A stretch of 64,000 nucleotides of DNA from Gliomastix tumulicola (GCA_001599755.1 BCHX01000008.1:3286001-3350000); one strand, 5' to 3'; counted from the first letter of the stretch, positions 1-11,979 are shown. Program-made: numbers and translations. The notes: generated from the letters alone by a model not told the origin.

Positions 1-3000
1 CTGCCTCGCCTAACCAGGACCCAGGCAAAGACCCAGGCAAAGACCCAAGGGAACAGGCCAGCCGAACATTCGATAGAGGGAGAAAAAGAGTGGGCTTGGC
101 TGGACGCTAGAGGTGTTGTCAACCAGGGCCAGTCCAGCCTAGCCGGCAAGACATTGGATGGAAAAGGGCCCAAAGGGCGCTGAAGGAGGCGTGCGCTCAG
201 GTGGCTTGCAGTGGCGGGCGAGCTTTGGTGTGGGGCGGGCCAGCGCACTGCCAGTGGCCTCCCTCCTGCCACAGGCGCTAAAAACCACTGAAAGCACTGG
301 ACCCGTCACTGTTGGAACTTGGAAGGCACTGAGGTGGGCGCACTGGGGGATCGTCTCACCGACAGCAAGTCCTTTCGCAGGGGATTCGGAGCCCAGAAGT
401 GATGCCATCCAATGGTAAATGTGCATAAATACGGTGCTACTTTCACATAGGCGTATGCAAGTGCTCGGGGCTTCCCGACTCTTTGCGACGGTGGCATTGG
501 AAGCAGGTACCTGCTGGACTGCTGCTATAGGCGTTCCCAAGCCCTGGTACTCGGAGGGTTGCGCCGGCGCTGGAGGCTCCTCGTCACATAAGGGATTACA
601 TACTCGCCCTTTGAGACACGACATCTCTGCCAGGTACTGTGCGTCAGAAATCCTGCTGATTCCCTGGCGCTACACTGCCAGATAAGGGGGCATATATCTG
701 CCATCAGCCACCGTCCCCCCGAAAGGTCAAGTCTTCTGCAAGGCCATAACGTCGTCGCCGTGAGGTATCTGGATATCGCTGTCCTGCTGCCGGACCGCTG
801 ACGGCAAAAAGAGAGAAAGGAAGGTACGTACCGCGTGATGGTGGTGGCAGGGCTCGAAAGGGGCAGCGATCGGCATTCAACTAATACCGATGATTGGCTG
901 TGCTCAAACCTGCTAAGCTGCATATGGTCCTAGCGGCTGGCCTGAGTCTGGAGTAAAAAAGCACAAGGCAAGCCGAGACCCTTCCAAGCTTCTGCCCTCC
1001 GTGACCCTCCATCACTGATTCCCCTCCAGAGGCGCCCTGTGCTTTGCCACCATCAGCAGAACCGGTGTGCCCCGTGATGCCAGCCTGCATATCCCAGGGA
1101 GCGCCTCCTGGCCTGTCTTTCCAGGGTGGATGATGGGCGGTCGACCTTATTACGTACTCACTCACGCACTCAATCACTCACTCTATCTCTGAGCTCAATT
1201 TGCGCCGTCCCGGTCTTCTGGGGCACATGTCTCTGGCAATTCCAAATCCCTAAACTCCGTCGACTCCGCGCCAATCGCTCAGGCTGGAAGGTGAATCAAC
1301 GGGCTGAATCCCTCTGCTCTCTTTTTTTGCGTGTCTCACCCTGTCGGAGGGGGGGAAGCTATCGGTGTTCGAAACACGGCGGACTGGGAGAGGGCCAGCC
1401 AGCTCTTTGTTCCAGGCCCCGACGTGGCTTGCATTCCCTGACCTGTCGTCGTCCAGGCTAGTGTGGCTAGGCTTGGTGACAAGCTGGCCATGGAGGCTTC
1501 TCGCATGAAATTACGAGACAGGGTAAGATGTGATGAGGCCAAGGCCTGGGGATGGGTGCTAGCTGCTGTTAGCCCGTCACCTTACTTTGACAGCATCCAT
1601 TCTGCCTGCTTCCCCGTGAATGGAATCGGAGCGTCGTAAGCGGACTGACTGACGACTGGTCAACGATCGATGATGCCATGTTCTCCTGTGCCTCTCCTTC
1701 TCATCTTGCAAAGGGATTCCCCAGAGAGACGATGGAACCCTCCTACCCATCCTCCGCTGCATGCACACAGCTAGCTGTATGGACATGTCACCTTCATGTG
1801 ATGCTGGGTCCGGCTACGCGGAAGCTTCCCTGGCTTCCACTCGAAATTGCAGCGGTCTCGGCGGAGAGGTGAGGGGTTTGACGATCAGCCACAGCTTTCC
1901 ACTTCCAAGGGTGGCCCCCCGTCTTTTCCCTTCATTTCGCCCATATGCATGTGAGAGAAAGGGGCACATGGCGCGCCCGACTATCGGCAAGGATCACCAC
2001 CCGCCCATGGTCCATGGATGGACTTTTCCCAAGGAAAGGAATGTCCTGGCGGTGAATGTCGACGGCGCTGCTCCGGCGGGGGAGCTACTGCAGGGTAGGC
2101 TGTGCCTCCACAACGTTCCTGAGGAACTAAATAGCAGCAGCAGTAGGCCTAGCCATATCCCCCGCACTTTTCCATCCAGCTCGTCTTACCAGACTCGGGG
2201 CTGGGAGCTTGGCCCTGACTGTCAGTGCCGATAAGCCGAGAGCCACATTGGGAGTCCCGTGCTCCTTTCTCCCCCGTCGTCTTGAGGAGTGAAGAAGCAC
2301 GAGCCTCGAGACTGGGGCCAAGAAAAATGATGTCTTGTTGTTCAAGCAAGCGTGACTCAGCTGCAGATGGCAACCGGTGCTCTGGTGGAATCACCTGATC
2401 GGGCTCTATGGACGGGATTCTGGGGGCATTCTCACAGGCACCTGGTAGGTTTGTTGTGCAATGCGACATCAGCCCAGGCAGCCCCCTTTGTCGGCCCCTT
2501 CTTACTCAGCGGAGTCTGCACAATGGGAGCCCTGCTCCGGCCATGGGGGCCAAAACTTGTAGCCGTACCACATCGCACACTCCTCTTGCCTCTTTCGGTG
2601 AAGAGCCTCCTCTCATCTTAGCTCAGATTGTTCTCATCATGGTAATGCCAGTTGGGGGCTCAAGTTCGTTCTCGGGTTTGAATGAACAGTCCATAGAATG
2701 TCTGGTAGCCATGCCTTTTTGTGCAAGATATGGGAAAGATGGTCTATTCTTCCTGTTGTTGGGTATTGGATGAGTGAGCGAGGGAGGGTTACTGCATTTA
2801 TTTCTAGATATTTTTGTTGCCGAACCGCAAAACATTCTCGACTTAGAAGTGCTATGTCATGAGATATCAAAAGAGCTGAAGCGGAGCGTATCAAAACGAG
2901 AGAGAGAGACACCCCCAGCTCATGCGATCATCTAATTACGTATCTATCTAAAGTTTCAAACTTTATATAATGCAGTTGCTATGAGGAGCTCTAATAGGAA

Positions 3001-3083
3001 GATCCTCATTCGTGATTATTCAAGAAATGAATGTCTAGATATGCAAGTGTGTTTTTCTGATTCGCGAAGACATTTATAGTTCG
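1..3083. other. Gene-free left end
   Basis: I see no convincing gene here. The open frames present (for example about 139-624 on the minus strand and 1761-2234 on the plus strand) have low-complexity composition, no domain and no homolog I recognise. A short tandem repeat of a 12-13 bp unit containing ACCCAGGCAAAG lies at about 19-52. The interval could hold the upstream region of a gene to the left of the window or untranslated RNA. Confidence 0.5.
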
Positions 3084-4613
3084 CTAACCAGAATTGTGCA
3101 AAGACGCATCGAGCAAGTGACGGCCTCGGCGGGGGAAGTTGGGCTCCGTTATAATAACTTGGACACCCATACGGCCCAGCGCCTTGCCGAGATGATCGAT
3201 CTGTTGGATCATACCAGAAGTCGGCGCGTATCGGGGCATCAGCCGTACCGTGCGTAGATGGACGAGCTCGCCTCGTGATCTGGCTTCGCAGAGGGCGGCA
3301 AGAAAAGCGTGCATGTGGACCCAGGCCACTATGACTCCCACGCGCAGAGTCTCCAGGGACGCGGGTAGCACGGCGGTGACAGCAGTCCACTCATAATCGG
3401 GACGCTCGCGTGCTGCCGTTGCGTAGCGACTGAGCTCCGAGAACAGAAGGCGCTGGTCCACGGCAAGATGCTTCAGAGCTGTCATCCTGCCAAAGTCCAT
3501 GATTATGGAGTGGTAGAATGGACACTCAGGTCGACCATCAGCAGCAAGGAACCGTAGCTCTTCCTCCTCCTCCTCTGCATCTCCCGGGCGCTCAGGGCGC
3601 GTCACCCACCTGAATTTATCCTCAACGGACACGACTAAGCGTTGAAGACTCTCCCGCCTCCCAGAGAAGGCAGGTTCAGGATATGGAATCCCAACCAGCA
3701 TGAATTGCCTCTTGATCAGGATCTCAACGTCGATCAGGTTGTGGCAGTCATCAAATAAATGTGGCAGCTGCCCAAGCTCTACATGATCCATCACGATGGC
3801 CGAGAGAGTGGGAGGCAGGAGAGCGCCTTTAGCCTCGTGAGTGCACGGGGCGAGATGCCAGCACGGCGGTAACTGTTGGCAGAGTATCTTGAAGCTTCCC
3901 GCGCGGAGTGTTTCGAGATTGGGCGTGAGCTTGAAAAGGATGCCCATCGAGTTGAGGTCTATTCCGCGTTTGCGGACCAGATCGTCGTGCTCCGGGATTA
4001 GCTCGAGGGATTTGAGACGACTCAACGGCCGTGGATTGATCCAGCACCGTGTAAATTCAGCCTCGTCCCGGACGACGAAACTGAGATTTTCCAAGTTCGG
4101 TATTGCCTGCGTCAAGCACGCGACTACATACGAGGCAGCCTGACGAGGGCACGTCCAGCAGCCATGCTTGCCGAGCAAGGCTCTGTGCATGGCGCGGAAT
4201 TCCTTGTCATCTTCCCAATACGTTGTCCACATCGGCCGTAGCAGTGAAATGGTTTTGACACCGTTTGCAGCTTCATCTTCTTGGCAGATCTTCCAGACGA
4301 ATTTGGCCAAACGTCGATCCTCTTTCAGAATACCCTTCCAAGGAGGAGGCTTGAATACAGACCCTTCATATATCGGATCAGCCTGGGAGGATAGATGCTC
4401 GTCTAATACACATGCATGACCAAGAACATCTTCTGCCGCGACTCTCAATTTCCTGCTTGTGCAGCACAGAGAAACAAGGCACTGGCTATCCTCTGAGCTA
4501 TGGTGTGGCGTGCCGTAAGGGGAGCAGTGTGAGCAAAAGTACCTACAGATCTGGAGAAGAAGCTCCATTGGGAGGCCCTCAAGACGGGCATTGTTTGTTG
4601 TGGTGCAGCTCAT
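3084..4613 (-). CDS. F-box domain protein
   Basis: Single-exon protein of 509 residues. An F-box-like segment opens the protein (about residues 10-55): a LEGLPMELLLQICRYF motif followed by a CLVSLCCTSRKLRVAAEDVL helix, the usual L-P-E-L-L and SRxLR pattern. The rest has scattered leucine-rich stretches such as LKSLELIP and LETLRAG, as in fungal F-box proteins with degenerate LRR tails. By family, such proteins act as substrate adaptors of SCF (Skp1-Cullin-F-box) ubiquitin ligases; the substrate here is unknown. An acidic patch (DAEEEEEELRF) lies mid-protein. The start at 4613 is the first ATG in the frame and places the F-box at the N terminus as expected. Confidence 0.8.
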   Translation of the reverse strand: MSCTTTNNARLEGLPMELLLQICRYFCSHCSPYGTPHHSSEDSQCLVSLCCTSRKLRVAAEDVLGHACVLDEHLSSQADPIYEGSVFKPPPWKGILKEDRRLAKFVWKICQEDEAANGVKTISLLRPMWTTYWEDDKEFRAMHRALLGKHGCWTCPRQAASYVVACLTQAIPNLENLSFVVRDEAEFTRCWINPRPLSRLKSLELIPEHDDLVRKRGIDLNSMGILFKLTPNLETLRAGSFKILCQQLPPCWHLAPCTHEAKGALLPPTLSAIVMDHVELGQLPHLFDDCHNLIDVEILIKRQFMLVGIPYPEPAFSGRRESLQRLVVSVEDKFRWVTRPERPGDAEEEEEELRFLAADGRPECPFYHSIIMDFGRMTALKHLAVDQRLLFSELSRYATAARERPDYEWTAVTAVLPASLETLRVGVIVAWVHMHAFLAALCEARSRGELVHLRTVRLMPRYAPTSGMIQQIDHLGKALGRMGVQVIITEPNFPRRGRHLLDASLHNSG

Positions 4614-5125
4614 GGCTGAAGTATATAAAAGAGCTGGTGAATTTGTTTAGTGGCCGTACTTTGATTGTGGTAGGGTACTAAGGGGAAGGTAATGGGAGTT
4701 TAATATAATTCTCTCCTGGCACCTAGAGAAAATAGAACCATAAGCTTGTCCGTGTTCGTATATATATATCCCCTTGCATTTCTATTCAAAGCTTGCCAAT
4801 TTGGGTTCTTAATTTGTTCCATACGAATGGAGTTCTGTTCTGAGTGCGGCCGCCAATCAGGTCTCGAAGCATGAATCATATCACAGCTGGAACATGAATG
4901 CACATCCAAGTCGCGACATGTTACCTGTTCAATAACAAAGTGTTCTCATTTGTTCCAATATAAAAGAGCAAAAACATCCCATGCTAGGTGGACTATGCAG
5001 TTCCGACAAACACGACAGGCTAGGCGAAGCCACACAGTTGCGTGATAGGCCCTGTCAATAATCCTGTAACAAGGATAGTACTACGCAGGGCCATAGGACT
5101 AGCTTGGGTAACGAGGTATGCTAGC
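4614..5125. other. Intergenic, F-box gene 5' side
   Basis: About 510 bp between the start of the F-box gene and the 3' end of the next minus-strand gene. It is AT-rich, with a TATATA-type run near 4759-4768 and another close to the F-box ATG. No other gene is seen. Confidence 0.5.
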
Positions 5126-6536
5126 TCAGATGCACATGGTAGAGTTAGTAATCTCCTGCCAGACAGCCTGGAGGGACGGCTTCAAGTCCTGCCCCGGGCC
5201 AAACCCCTTCTCAACAACGTTCAACGGTCTCTTCCAGCCTCGGGCTTCCACAGCCACTACAGCTCGCCTCATCTTGTTGATAAACCACGCTCTTGTCCGA
5301 GATCCCTTGTCGGCGGCGACAGCACCAAGCATGAGGTGGCACGAGGTCAGATCCATGAATGAGCAGCCTCTGTTCGTGGCCTGAGAAAGGGCGTTCATGA
5401 TCTCGGTTGCGGCAGGTGTTAGGTCAAGTAGTGGCGTTGAACAATGGTGGTGGCGTGATATGTGAAGCATGATTTCGAGTGCGAGGGAGGTCGCTCTGAT
5501 GGACGGATTTCCGTAGGCCTGAAGCTTTCGGGCACAGCGGAATAAGGAATCGTAAGTCTGATGCGTTTCGCCGATTATGACATTGGGTTTGAATCCGCTC
5601 AACTCGAGCGAGTCACGGAATTTGGTCACATCAGCGCAGAGGGCGATGATATCCAATGCCGGGTGATAGCCGTATCCCTTGACTGCTTGGATGACCTTGT
5701 CATGGTAGAATCTCGGGAAATGCACGACATTATTTAATGCGTCACTGGCCGACAGAGTTAGCGATAACCCCCAAGACGTGCGTAAGGTTCTCACTCACAT
5801 AGCCATCATATCGTATAACCAATACGGCAGCGTCGAGTCTATTCGCTTGTGCCTCTGCTCAAGGAGAAGCGCTAGGCCATCGATGTGAACCCCCCAGGCT
5901 GCCTCGTTGAGCGCCAGACGCTCACCGAACGCCATAGTCGCGACTGCGGTGATGACGGCATCCGTGTCTGCCTGCCCTGAACCGATGCGCTCCACGATGA
6001 CCTCCACGGCCCTGGACCAGTGGGCGCGAGCCTCGCGCTGGGACGAGGCAGCATCAGGCTCCCAGTATCTTAGTCCAACAGCCATAGACGACTCAAGAAG
6101 CGCGGGCTCGGAGGCGAGAAGGGCAATCCATGCCGCTTCATCGGGACTGCTGGGGTAGGACTGGCCGTCTAGGAAGACCTGAGACCATGTGTGGGAGACT
6201 GGGGGTGGGTTGAAATCGTTAGACAGCCCACCAGATAATAAGTAACATGGAAGTCTTACGGCTCTGTGAGTAGCGATGAGGATCCTGAGGCTGCGCCAGG
6301 AACGGCAGACCAGCAGCGAGGACGTCAGCCCGGGTGAGCACGTCCCGGACCAGCTCATCTTCGGCGCTCCGCTTCTCTCCGCCGCCGACGGTGTCCTTCT
6401 GCTTCCCTCCGGCGATCCGCTGGCGGCGCTTGGCGAAGTTGGTGCGTGTGATGTGCGCCCTCATCTGCCTCGCGGCGTGGGAGGATAGGCCATGGTCGCC
6501 CGTGGCGTTCAGGAAGACGAATTCTGTCGATACCAT
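5126..6536 (-). CDS. Fungal transcription-factor-like regulator without zinc cluster
   Basis: Three exons, 6536-6260, 6198-5799 and 5744-5126, close in frame and give 431 residues. The introns start GTAAGA and GTGAGT and end CAG. The N terminus begins TEFVFLNATG and runs into a basic stretch (residues about 25-45, with AKRRQRIAGGKQK). This layout is typical of a large group of fungal proteins annotated as 'fungal specific transcription factor domain' or 'tachykinin family', which carry a short basic N-terminal motif instead of a Zn2Cys6 cluster. The remainder is helical and resembles the C-terminal regulatory half of fungal transcription factors. DNA binding is not demonstrated by the sequence. 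It is divergent from the unknown gene at 7013 across 476 bp. Confidence 0.72.
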
Positions 6537-7012
6537 GGCAGCTGGTTTGCGTGTTTGAAGATGACAAATGATGGATGGGGTTGGTGGGAAGCCGGAGTGA
6601 AGCGGACTTTGGGCCTAGTCAGGCGGTTTGGAAGTCCGCGCCCTCTCTAACCCCGAAACCTAAACAGTCCAATGCAGCCTAAGAAAATGCTAACATGGTC
6701 GGTCTTTGCTATGATTTGCCGATATGGATGGGAGTTGTAATCGTCCGTAGATATGCTGGACTGCAGGAGGTCTTTGGAAGCCCAGTACGAGGCGAACATA
6801 CGCTGGCTGAGGATACTGCGCTAACACCGCCATAGACCCTGGCAATCTAATCTCAGCACCCCGGCTTGGAGGCTGAGCACCGCTCCCTGTCTCGTGTCGC
6901 GTCTCAGTTATTGGGAAGACGCGACTTCTCTCTCTCACAGTCCAGGCATCCGAGACTGCAGACATTCAGTCGAACAAGTACCACTTCTCAGCCTGCCTAG
7001 CCATCTGTCAAA
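6537..7012. promoter_or_regulatory. Divergent intergenic promoter region
   Basis: The 476 bp between two divergent start codons (6536 minus, 7013 plus) must contain both promoters. I see no recognisable factor site that I would defend. Confidence 0.4.
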
Positions 7013-8099
7013 ATGTCAGCAGAGCGTCGAATCAAGCAGGAGCCCATTTTCGCCAGCTATGAGGCCGCCATCGCCTGGATGGATGCGCAGAGCGATGGCG
7101 ACAGTGACGACGAAGCCGACGAGATTCCAATGACTTGTCCGCCCGCCCTGAACGCCGCCGCACGCTCAGAATCCAAGCCCCGCCACTCTCGTCCACTGCA
7201 GTCCAACAGCCAGCCTCCCAGTCTACGCAAGAGAGGAGTCTGGGGGGTCGTTTCTTCGGACCCGACGGAAGACGACTCTCCCCGGACTCCCCCGCGTCAA
7301 ATTTCTCAACATGTAAGTATTGGAATATCAGCCATGGCATCCTAGAAGAGCAGTCTGACCTGGGCCCCCCCTGACCTAGCCCGTCGTTCCTGCATCATCG
7401 CAATCGTACTTCGACCAATTCTCGAATTTCAAGCCTGATGCAAAGGCTGGCTTCGAGGAGGAATTCGGTCGCTGCATGTCATCCCAGGGCGTCGTTTCAG
7501 GATCACAGGAGTACCGACGCCGGCGGACAACGGCCATCACCCAAGAACTGGCGATGCTCTACTCACAGCCACCCAAGCTCGACATCATCAAGGAAGATGA
7601 CGACAGCCACACAGATTGCAAGAAGCCAGCCGTCCCACTCGCGAACATAAGGCGGTATGTCGACGTGAACTGTCCCAAGACTCGCCTCGCCATCTACCAG
7701 AACATGTGCCGCGAGGTCGGCCTAACGCCTCGCGACAACAGTGAAGACTGCGTCAGTGACATCAAGACGAAGGTCTTGGTGAATATCCCCGACTTCATCG
7801 ACGCCAGACGCAATGGGACGCGCGTGCCGGTGTGGAAAGACTTCGAAGCATTCAGCAGGTACACCCTGGAAGACGAGCACCGCATAGACTGCCGAGAGGC
7901 CAGGAAAAACGGCGGCTTTTTGGAATGTCTTCTTCAGAAGGTGAGGCGGGCGGCTAGAACGCCGAGGAGAAGACCTTTGCATGCGCGGGGAAATCCACCC
8001 TTGAAGAGGAAGTTTGATCACGAGGATCTGGAATCGCTGTTGAAGAAGCGTATCCGGGTGGACGGGGTGCTTATGAACACCCAAGACAGTTCACGTTGA
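7013..8099 (+). CDS. Unknown fungal protein, basic C terminus
   Basis: Two exons, 7013-7312 and 7380-8099, joined across a 67-nt intron (GTAAGT to TAG) with phase 0 on both sides, give 339 residues. I do not recognise the family. The first 110 residues are polar and probably disordered, with an acidic run (DGDSDDEADE). The centre (about residues 160-290) looks folded and has aromatic and Cys positions, for example VPVWKDFEAFSRYTLEDE. The tail is strongly basic (RRAARTPRRRP, LKRKFDHEDLESLLKKRIR), which suggests nuclear localisation or nucleic-acid contact, but that is inference. An upstream ATG-free frame and the intron fit support this start. Confidence 0.7.
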
Positions 8100-8426
8100 C
8101 GTAGCCGTAAGGCTGCATGGGTTGGATGGAGGCCAAAAGCCCACATCTACTGTATTTTACTACTCTTGAGCGCGCATGTGTATTATTTTGGGCCGCCTGC
8201 TGGAAGCGTGTCTGGAGAAGTGGTGGCATGTACTTATAGTTCTTCTCTTTTCTTATGTCTGGTCTTGAATGCCAGCCTTTTTAACATTTGCTGGAGGTCT
8301 CAGAACGTGATTGATTATTGATCCTAAGCCCTTGCAGTATACTTCGTAGTGTGCCTGTAGAGTATAAAATGAGCTTGAAGGAGCCGAGGGCGTTGTTATT
8401 TTCTCCTAGATACCCGAATCCTGCTC
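8100..8426. other. Convergent 3' intergenic
   Basis: About 330 bp between the 3' ends of the unknown gene (plus) and the Fic gene (minus). It is expected to hold both 3' UTRs. No further gene is seen. Confidence 0.5.
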
Positions 8427-9404
8427 CTAGTCCTTCTTGCCCGTCAACTTCTTTTTAAGCTGTCGAACGCGGGTCTTGCCTTTATGGAGCACGAACGTTG
8501 CATAATCTCCGTGGCCATGCATGTCCTGGCTTGACTTTCTTTTGATAGCCATGTACGCTTCTCTGTCGTCTTCCTCCTCTCCAATTGGGATAATAACTCC
8601 TAGATAACGGCAGATGATAGCATTCAAAATCATGCGGCACATCCGGCCATTTCCATCCCTAAATGGATGAATCTGGACGAACTCGAGCGAGTACTTGGAT
8701 GCGATAGAGAAGGGGTCAACAGCTCCCTTTTGCTCTGCCTGTCTCAAATCCCGCTCTAGCGACTCGCAGATTTTGGCCATCTGCGAAGGGACGAACTTCG
8801 GTACCGTGAAATTGGTAGTGCCGGCTCCGACGATAACATCGCGATAGATGCCTCCGTAGTCCTCCGGCTTGATGTCGTCGAATCCCTCTTCGACAAGAGG
8901 TACTCCCTCGACGAGTATGCGATGGGTCTCTTTGATTACACCCTCGACCCCAGAGAAGTCTGTCCTCTCAGTGACAAAGGCGTGTAGAATATGTTGATAG
9001 GCCTTGGCGTGTTGCGTGACCTCGTTATGCCGCTTCGTGATTTCCGCATCTGATACGCTCTTGAGGTCTGGCTGATTGTCGATGAGAAATGCCCTTGAAG
9101 GAAGATCAATTTCTGACCTGCTCTCGCTGGCGAGCACCTTGTGACATAGGTATGTTGTCAGCTCCCAGTTGAGACCTGCTCTTTCGATCTGGTTGCTGCC
9201 GAAAATCGCACGCGTCATAGAGTCGTGCAGTTCCTTGAGCACAATGCTTTCCCGCTGCGAGATGTCGATTCTCTGTATGGCTTCGAGCCAGCCTCCAATT
9301 TGCTTGACAAGTCTGCCGCCGGCTTCGGTGGCGTATATGTCGTCAGCATCAATGGTGAGCTTGGATACGGGCCATCTGCGCCCAAGGATCTCATGCAGTG
9401 CCAT
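8427..9404 (-). CDS. Fic-domain protein
   Basis: Single-exon protein of 325 residues with the Fic core HPFRDGNGR at about residues 246-254; His246 would be the catalytic residue. Fic enzymes usually transfer AMP (or another nucleotide-phosphate group) from a nucleotide to a hydroxyl side chain of a target protein, so AMPylation is the likely activity; the target is unknown. An N-terminal inhibitory-helix motif is visible as SNQIER (residues 70-75), matching the (S/T)xxxE part of the Fic autoinhibition signature with Glu74, but with Arg where Gly or Asn is usual. The C terminus is lysine-rich (RVRQLKKKLTGKKD). No signal peptide or membrane segment is present. It is divergent from the MDR oxidoreductase gene. 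Confidence 0.9.
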   Translation of the reverse strand: MALHEILGRRWPVSKLTIDADDIYATEAGGRLVKQIGGWLEAIQRIDISQRESIVLKELHDSMTRAIFGSNQIERAGLNWELTTYLCHKVLASESRSEIDLPSRAFLIDNQPDLKSVSDAEITKRHNEVTQHAKAYQHILHAFVTERTDFSGVEGVIKETHRILVEGVPLVEEGFDDIKPEDYGGIYRDVIVGAGTTNFTVPKFVPSQMAKICESLERDLRQAEQKGAVDPFSIASKYSLEFVQIHPFRDGNGRMCRMILNAIICRYLGVIIPIGEEEDDREAYMAIKRKSSQDMHGHGDYATFVLHKGKTRVRQLKKKLTGKKD

Positions 9405-10420
9405 AGTAGTAGCTTGAAGTATTCTTCAATGTCCGTGACAGGAACATAGTAAAAGCTGATAGCGAAGATCTACTCTTTATTTTATTTCAGGAGAGGCTGG
9501 GATGGCGGTTGACTCACCCACCAAACTCTAACTATCAACATTTGTGATTAGTTAGTGAGCTTTTTGACAGACATCTCTATGAAGCTTCATATTTAGCGTA
9601 CTCACGTGCGTAACTATTAGGAATCATGTGAGCGAGTGATGTTCCTACAAGGAAAAGAAGCATTTGACAGACTCATCAAGGAGTGGCGTACGTTCCTGCT
9701 CTAGGAGTGATGGTCCAATAGCGCCGGTGAGATGGAGATAAGGTGTGGTGCGGAATAGCGAGCATAGATAAGAGCTTGCAAAGGTTAGTAGTAGCTTTCA
9801 CGACGAGATGTATCAAATGTCTCGCCAGGGAGCATTGTTTCAACTTTAGATTAAGTCTCACTCCTCTGGAGTGTCCTATGGCATATCAAAAGTGATCTTC
9901 TTCGTGTCTCGCGCTGCCTCTCCACTGATCTGCCGACAGGCTGCGGCTTGGTAAAAGGAAGATACTCCCTCACTTCGGCAGCGATAAGACAGCATGAGCC
10001 ATGAGAGAATGAAATGAAAAACCCCGGGCCGCTTGACGGGATCCAGCGGATAGACATTCCCCCGATTGGTCTTGCCAGCTGGCTCATCCTGTTGACTAAC
10101 GGAACGGTAAGTAGCGTATCCTCATTTGTAATTCACCACGCCATAATTGCCGGAAAGCTCCAACATTAGCTTCTCTGATATCTTGTCGTCGTGGCCCTTG
10201 GCGTTTTAGTGAGGTTATTGATTTTCCGAATTAGGAAAATGAGATTTTAGGTGGTGTGGTGGGGCTTCTCCATCTGCATGACTTCACTTCGCCTGTTGAG
10301 AGTCGCGGCCAAGTATAAAAGACGTGCTACGCTCTCAAAATCAATACCAGAAGTAAAATCAAGTCGGGCTACTCTTCTTCTCTTCTCTTCATTTCACTCA
10401 AAGATCCCATAAGTTAGACC
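9405..10420. other. Divergent intergenic region between Fic and MDR genes
   Basis: About 1 kb between the Fic start (minus) and the MDR start (plus). Only short, unconvincing open frames are present. A TGACTAA sequence near 10093-10099 resembles a Yap1/AP-1-type site, but a single 7-mer is weak evidence. Confidence 0.4.
10314..10320 (+). promoter_or_regulatory. TATA box of the MDR gene
   Basis: TATAAAA about 100 bp upstream of the ATG at 10421 and followed by a CT-rich leader, which is the usual arrangement for fungal TATA promoters. Confidence 0.5.
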
Positions 10421-11544
10421 ATGGCTCGCCAATGGATCCTCAACAGCCAGGATGGCTTCGAAGCCTCCCTTGAGTACCAAGAGAACATCAAGATCCCGTC
10501 TGCCTCCGAGCTCGCCCCCAACGAGGTCCTCGTCAAGCTGCATGCCGCAAGCCTCAACTATCGTGAGCTCGTCATCGCCGGCCCGATTGTGCGCTACCTC
10601 CATGAACTTGAAGGAAACCCATCACTAATCTTGTGCCCCAGGGAATCAACGGACCCATCTACCCTCCCATTGTGCCCTCCTGCGATGGAGCGGGTGAAGT
10701 CGTGGCCGTAGGCTCCTCTGTCAAGGACTTCCAGCTTGGAGACCGCGTCGCCACCCATCTAGCTCCCAAGCTTGTCGAGGCCAGCGGCGATGAAGCCCCA
10801 TCTACCATTGTTGACGGGCCCGCCATGCTCGGCCAGGGCACCGACGGGACGCTCCGGTCCTTCGGAGTCTTCTCCGAGAAGGCCCTTGTCCTCGCGCCCA
10901 AGTCTCTCGACTGGCTGCCCGCCGCGACGCTGACTTGTACCTGGACGACGGCTTGGAACTCCCTCTTCGGGCTGACGGGTCGGGAAATCAAGAAGGGCTC
11001 CTGGGTCCTGGTCCAGGGGACGGGAGGCGTGAGCATCGCCACGCTGCAGGTCGCCGTGGCCGCGGGTGCCAATGTCGTCGCCACGTCCTCCTCTGAGGAG
11101 AAGGCCGCCCGTCTTCGCGCCCTCGGTGCCGTCCACACCGTCGACTACAAGGTCCACGCCGACACGTGGGGTCAAGAGGCACGCAAGCTCACGCCCGACG
11201 GCAGGGGCTTCGACGTCGTCCAGGATATCGGCGGCAACCAGACACTGCCCCAGTCCCTGGCTGCCGTGCGCGCTGACGGCACTGTCCTCGTGGTCGGGGG
11301 CGTCGGTGATGCCTCTGCTGAGCCTGTGCCTCTGTTCTCCGTCCTCTTCCACTCCTGTGTTGTCCGCGGTATCCTTGGCGGAACGCGGGCGCATTTCAAG
11401 GAGGTTGTGCGGTTCATTGACGAGCATGGGATCAAGCCCGCGGTGGACGACGTGGTGTTCGAGCTGGCGGACGTGAAGGATGCCTATCGACGACTGAAAG
11501 AGAAGAAGCACTTCTCCAAGGTCCTCATCAGGATTGATCATTAG
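10421..11544 (+). CDS. MDR-family alcohol dehydrogenase/quinone reductase-like oxidoreductase
   Basis: Exons 10421-10588 and 10642-11544 join in phase 0 across a short intron (GTGCGC donor, CCCCAG acceptor) to give 356 residues. The GroES-like N-terminal half (about 1-150) includes PNEVLVKLHAASLNYREL and PSCDGAGEVVAVGS. The Rossmann half has the nucleotide-binding VQGTGGVSIATLQ (about 179-191). The cysteines of the structural zinc site of classical alcohol dehydrogenases are not seen, so this belongs with the zinc-independent fungal NAD(P)H oxidoreductases. The substrate cannot be predicted. A diverged copy of its stop-codon region and 3' flank occurs again at about 13243-13600 beyond the kinase-like gene. 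Confidence 0.88.
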
Positions 11545-11834
11545 TTTCACACGGGGCCTTTGTTAAGTGGGGAAGGAGACCATCAAATAAGACTGCTCAC
11601 ATCCTGTGTATCTCGTGAAGCAAATAGATCTCACCCTCTCCCTTTCCCTCATGACGAGGTATCTCTTCACTATCAACTTGGTGTATGTCCTGCCATGGAG
11701 CCAGCTGCAGATTTAGCTATGAAAGGAGTATCTAGAATATAACTATACTCTCTATATGGGATGTATCTATAGAGGACCGGGTATATTTGATTAATACGGA
11801 CGCATCACGACTGAAACTATTGGCGGAGCGCCAG
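11538..11834 (+). repeat. Diverged direct repeat, copy 1
   Basis: Begins at the MDR stop codon (TCATTAGTTTCA) and matches 13243-13600 in the same orientation with many transitions and a roughly 70-bp length difference. Shared blocks include CATCCTRTGTAT, CCCTCATGA, GCCATGGAGC and GACTNGAA-type segments. In the AT-richer places one copy has TA where the other has CA or TG, the pattern left by repeat-induced point mutation. See the findings. Confidence 0.75.
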
Positions 11835-11979
11835 CGCGTCCCGTCCTGAGCGGCTACAGCAAAGTCATGTTCTATTCTCTCCTGTCGTCGATCACGACCT
11901 GACCAGCTGATACGATGTCTAGTTCAGGTCTACATATGAGAGACGCAATCTTTATTCATAGTTTTTCTGCTGCTTGCCT

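Noticed and set aside
139..624. 161-codon minus-strand frame at the left edge
   Set aside because: No domain and no coding signature beyond length; the opposite strand is equally open.
4618..4636. TATATAAAA near the F-box start
   Set aside because: It lies within about 20 bp of the ATG, too close to act as a TATA box for that gene.
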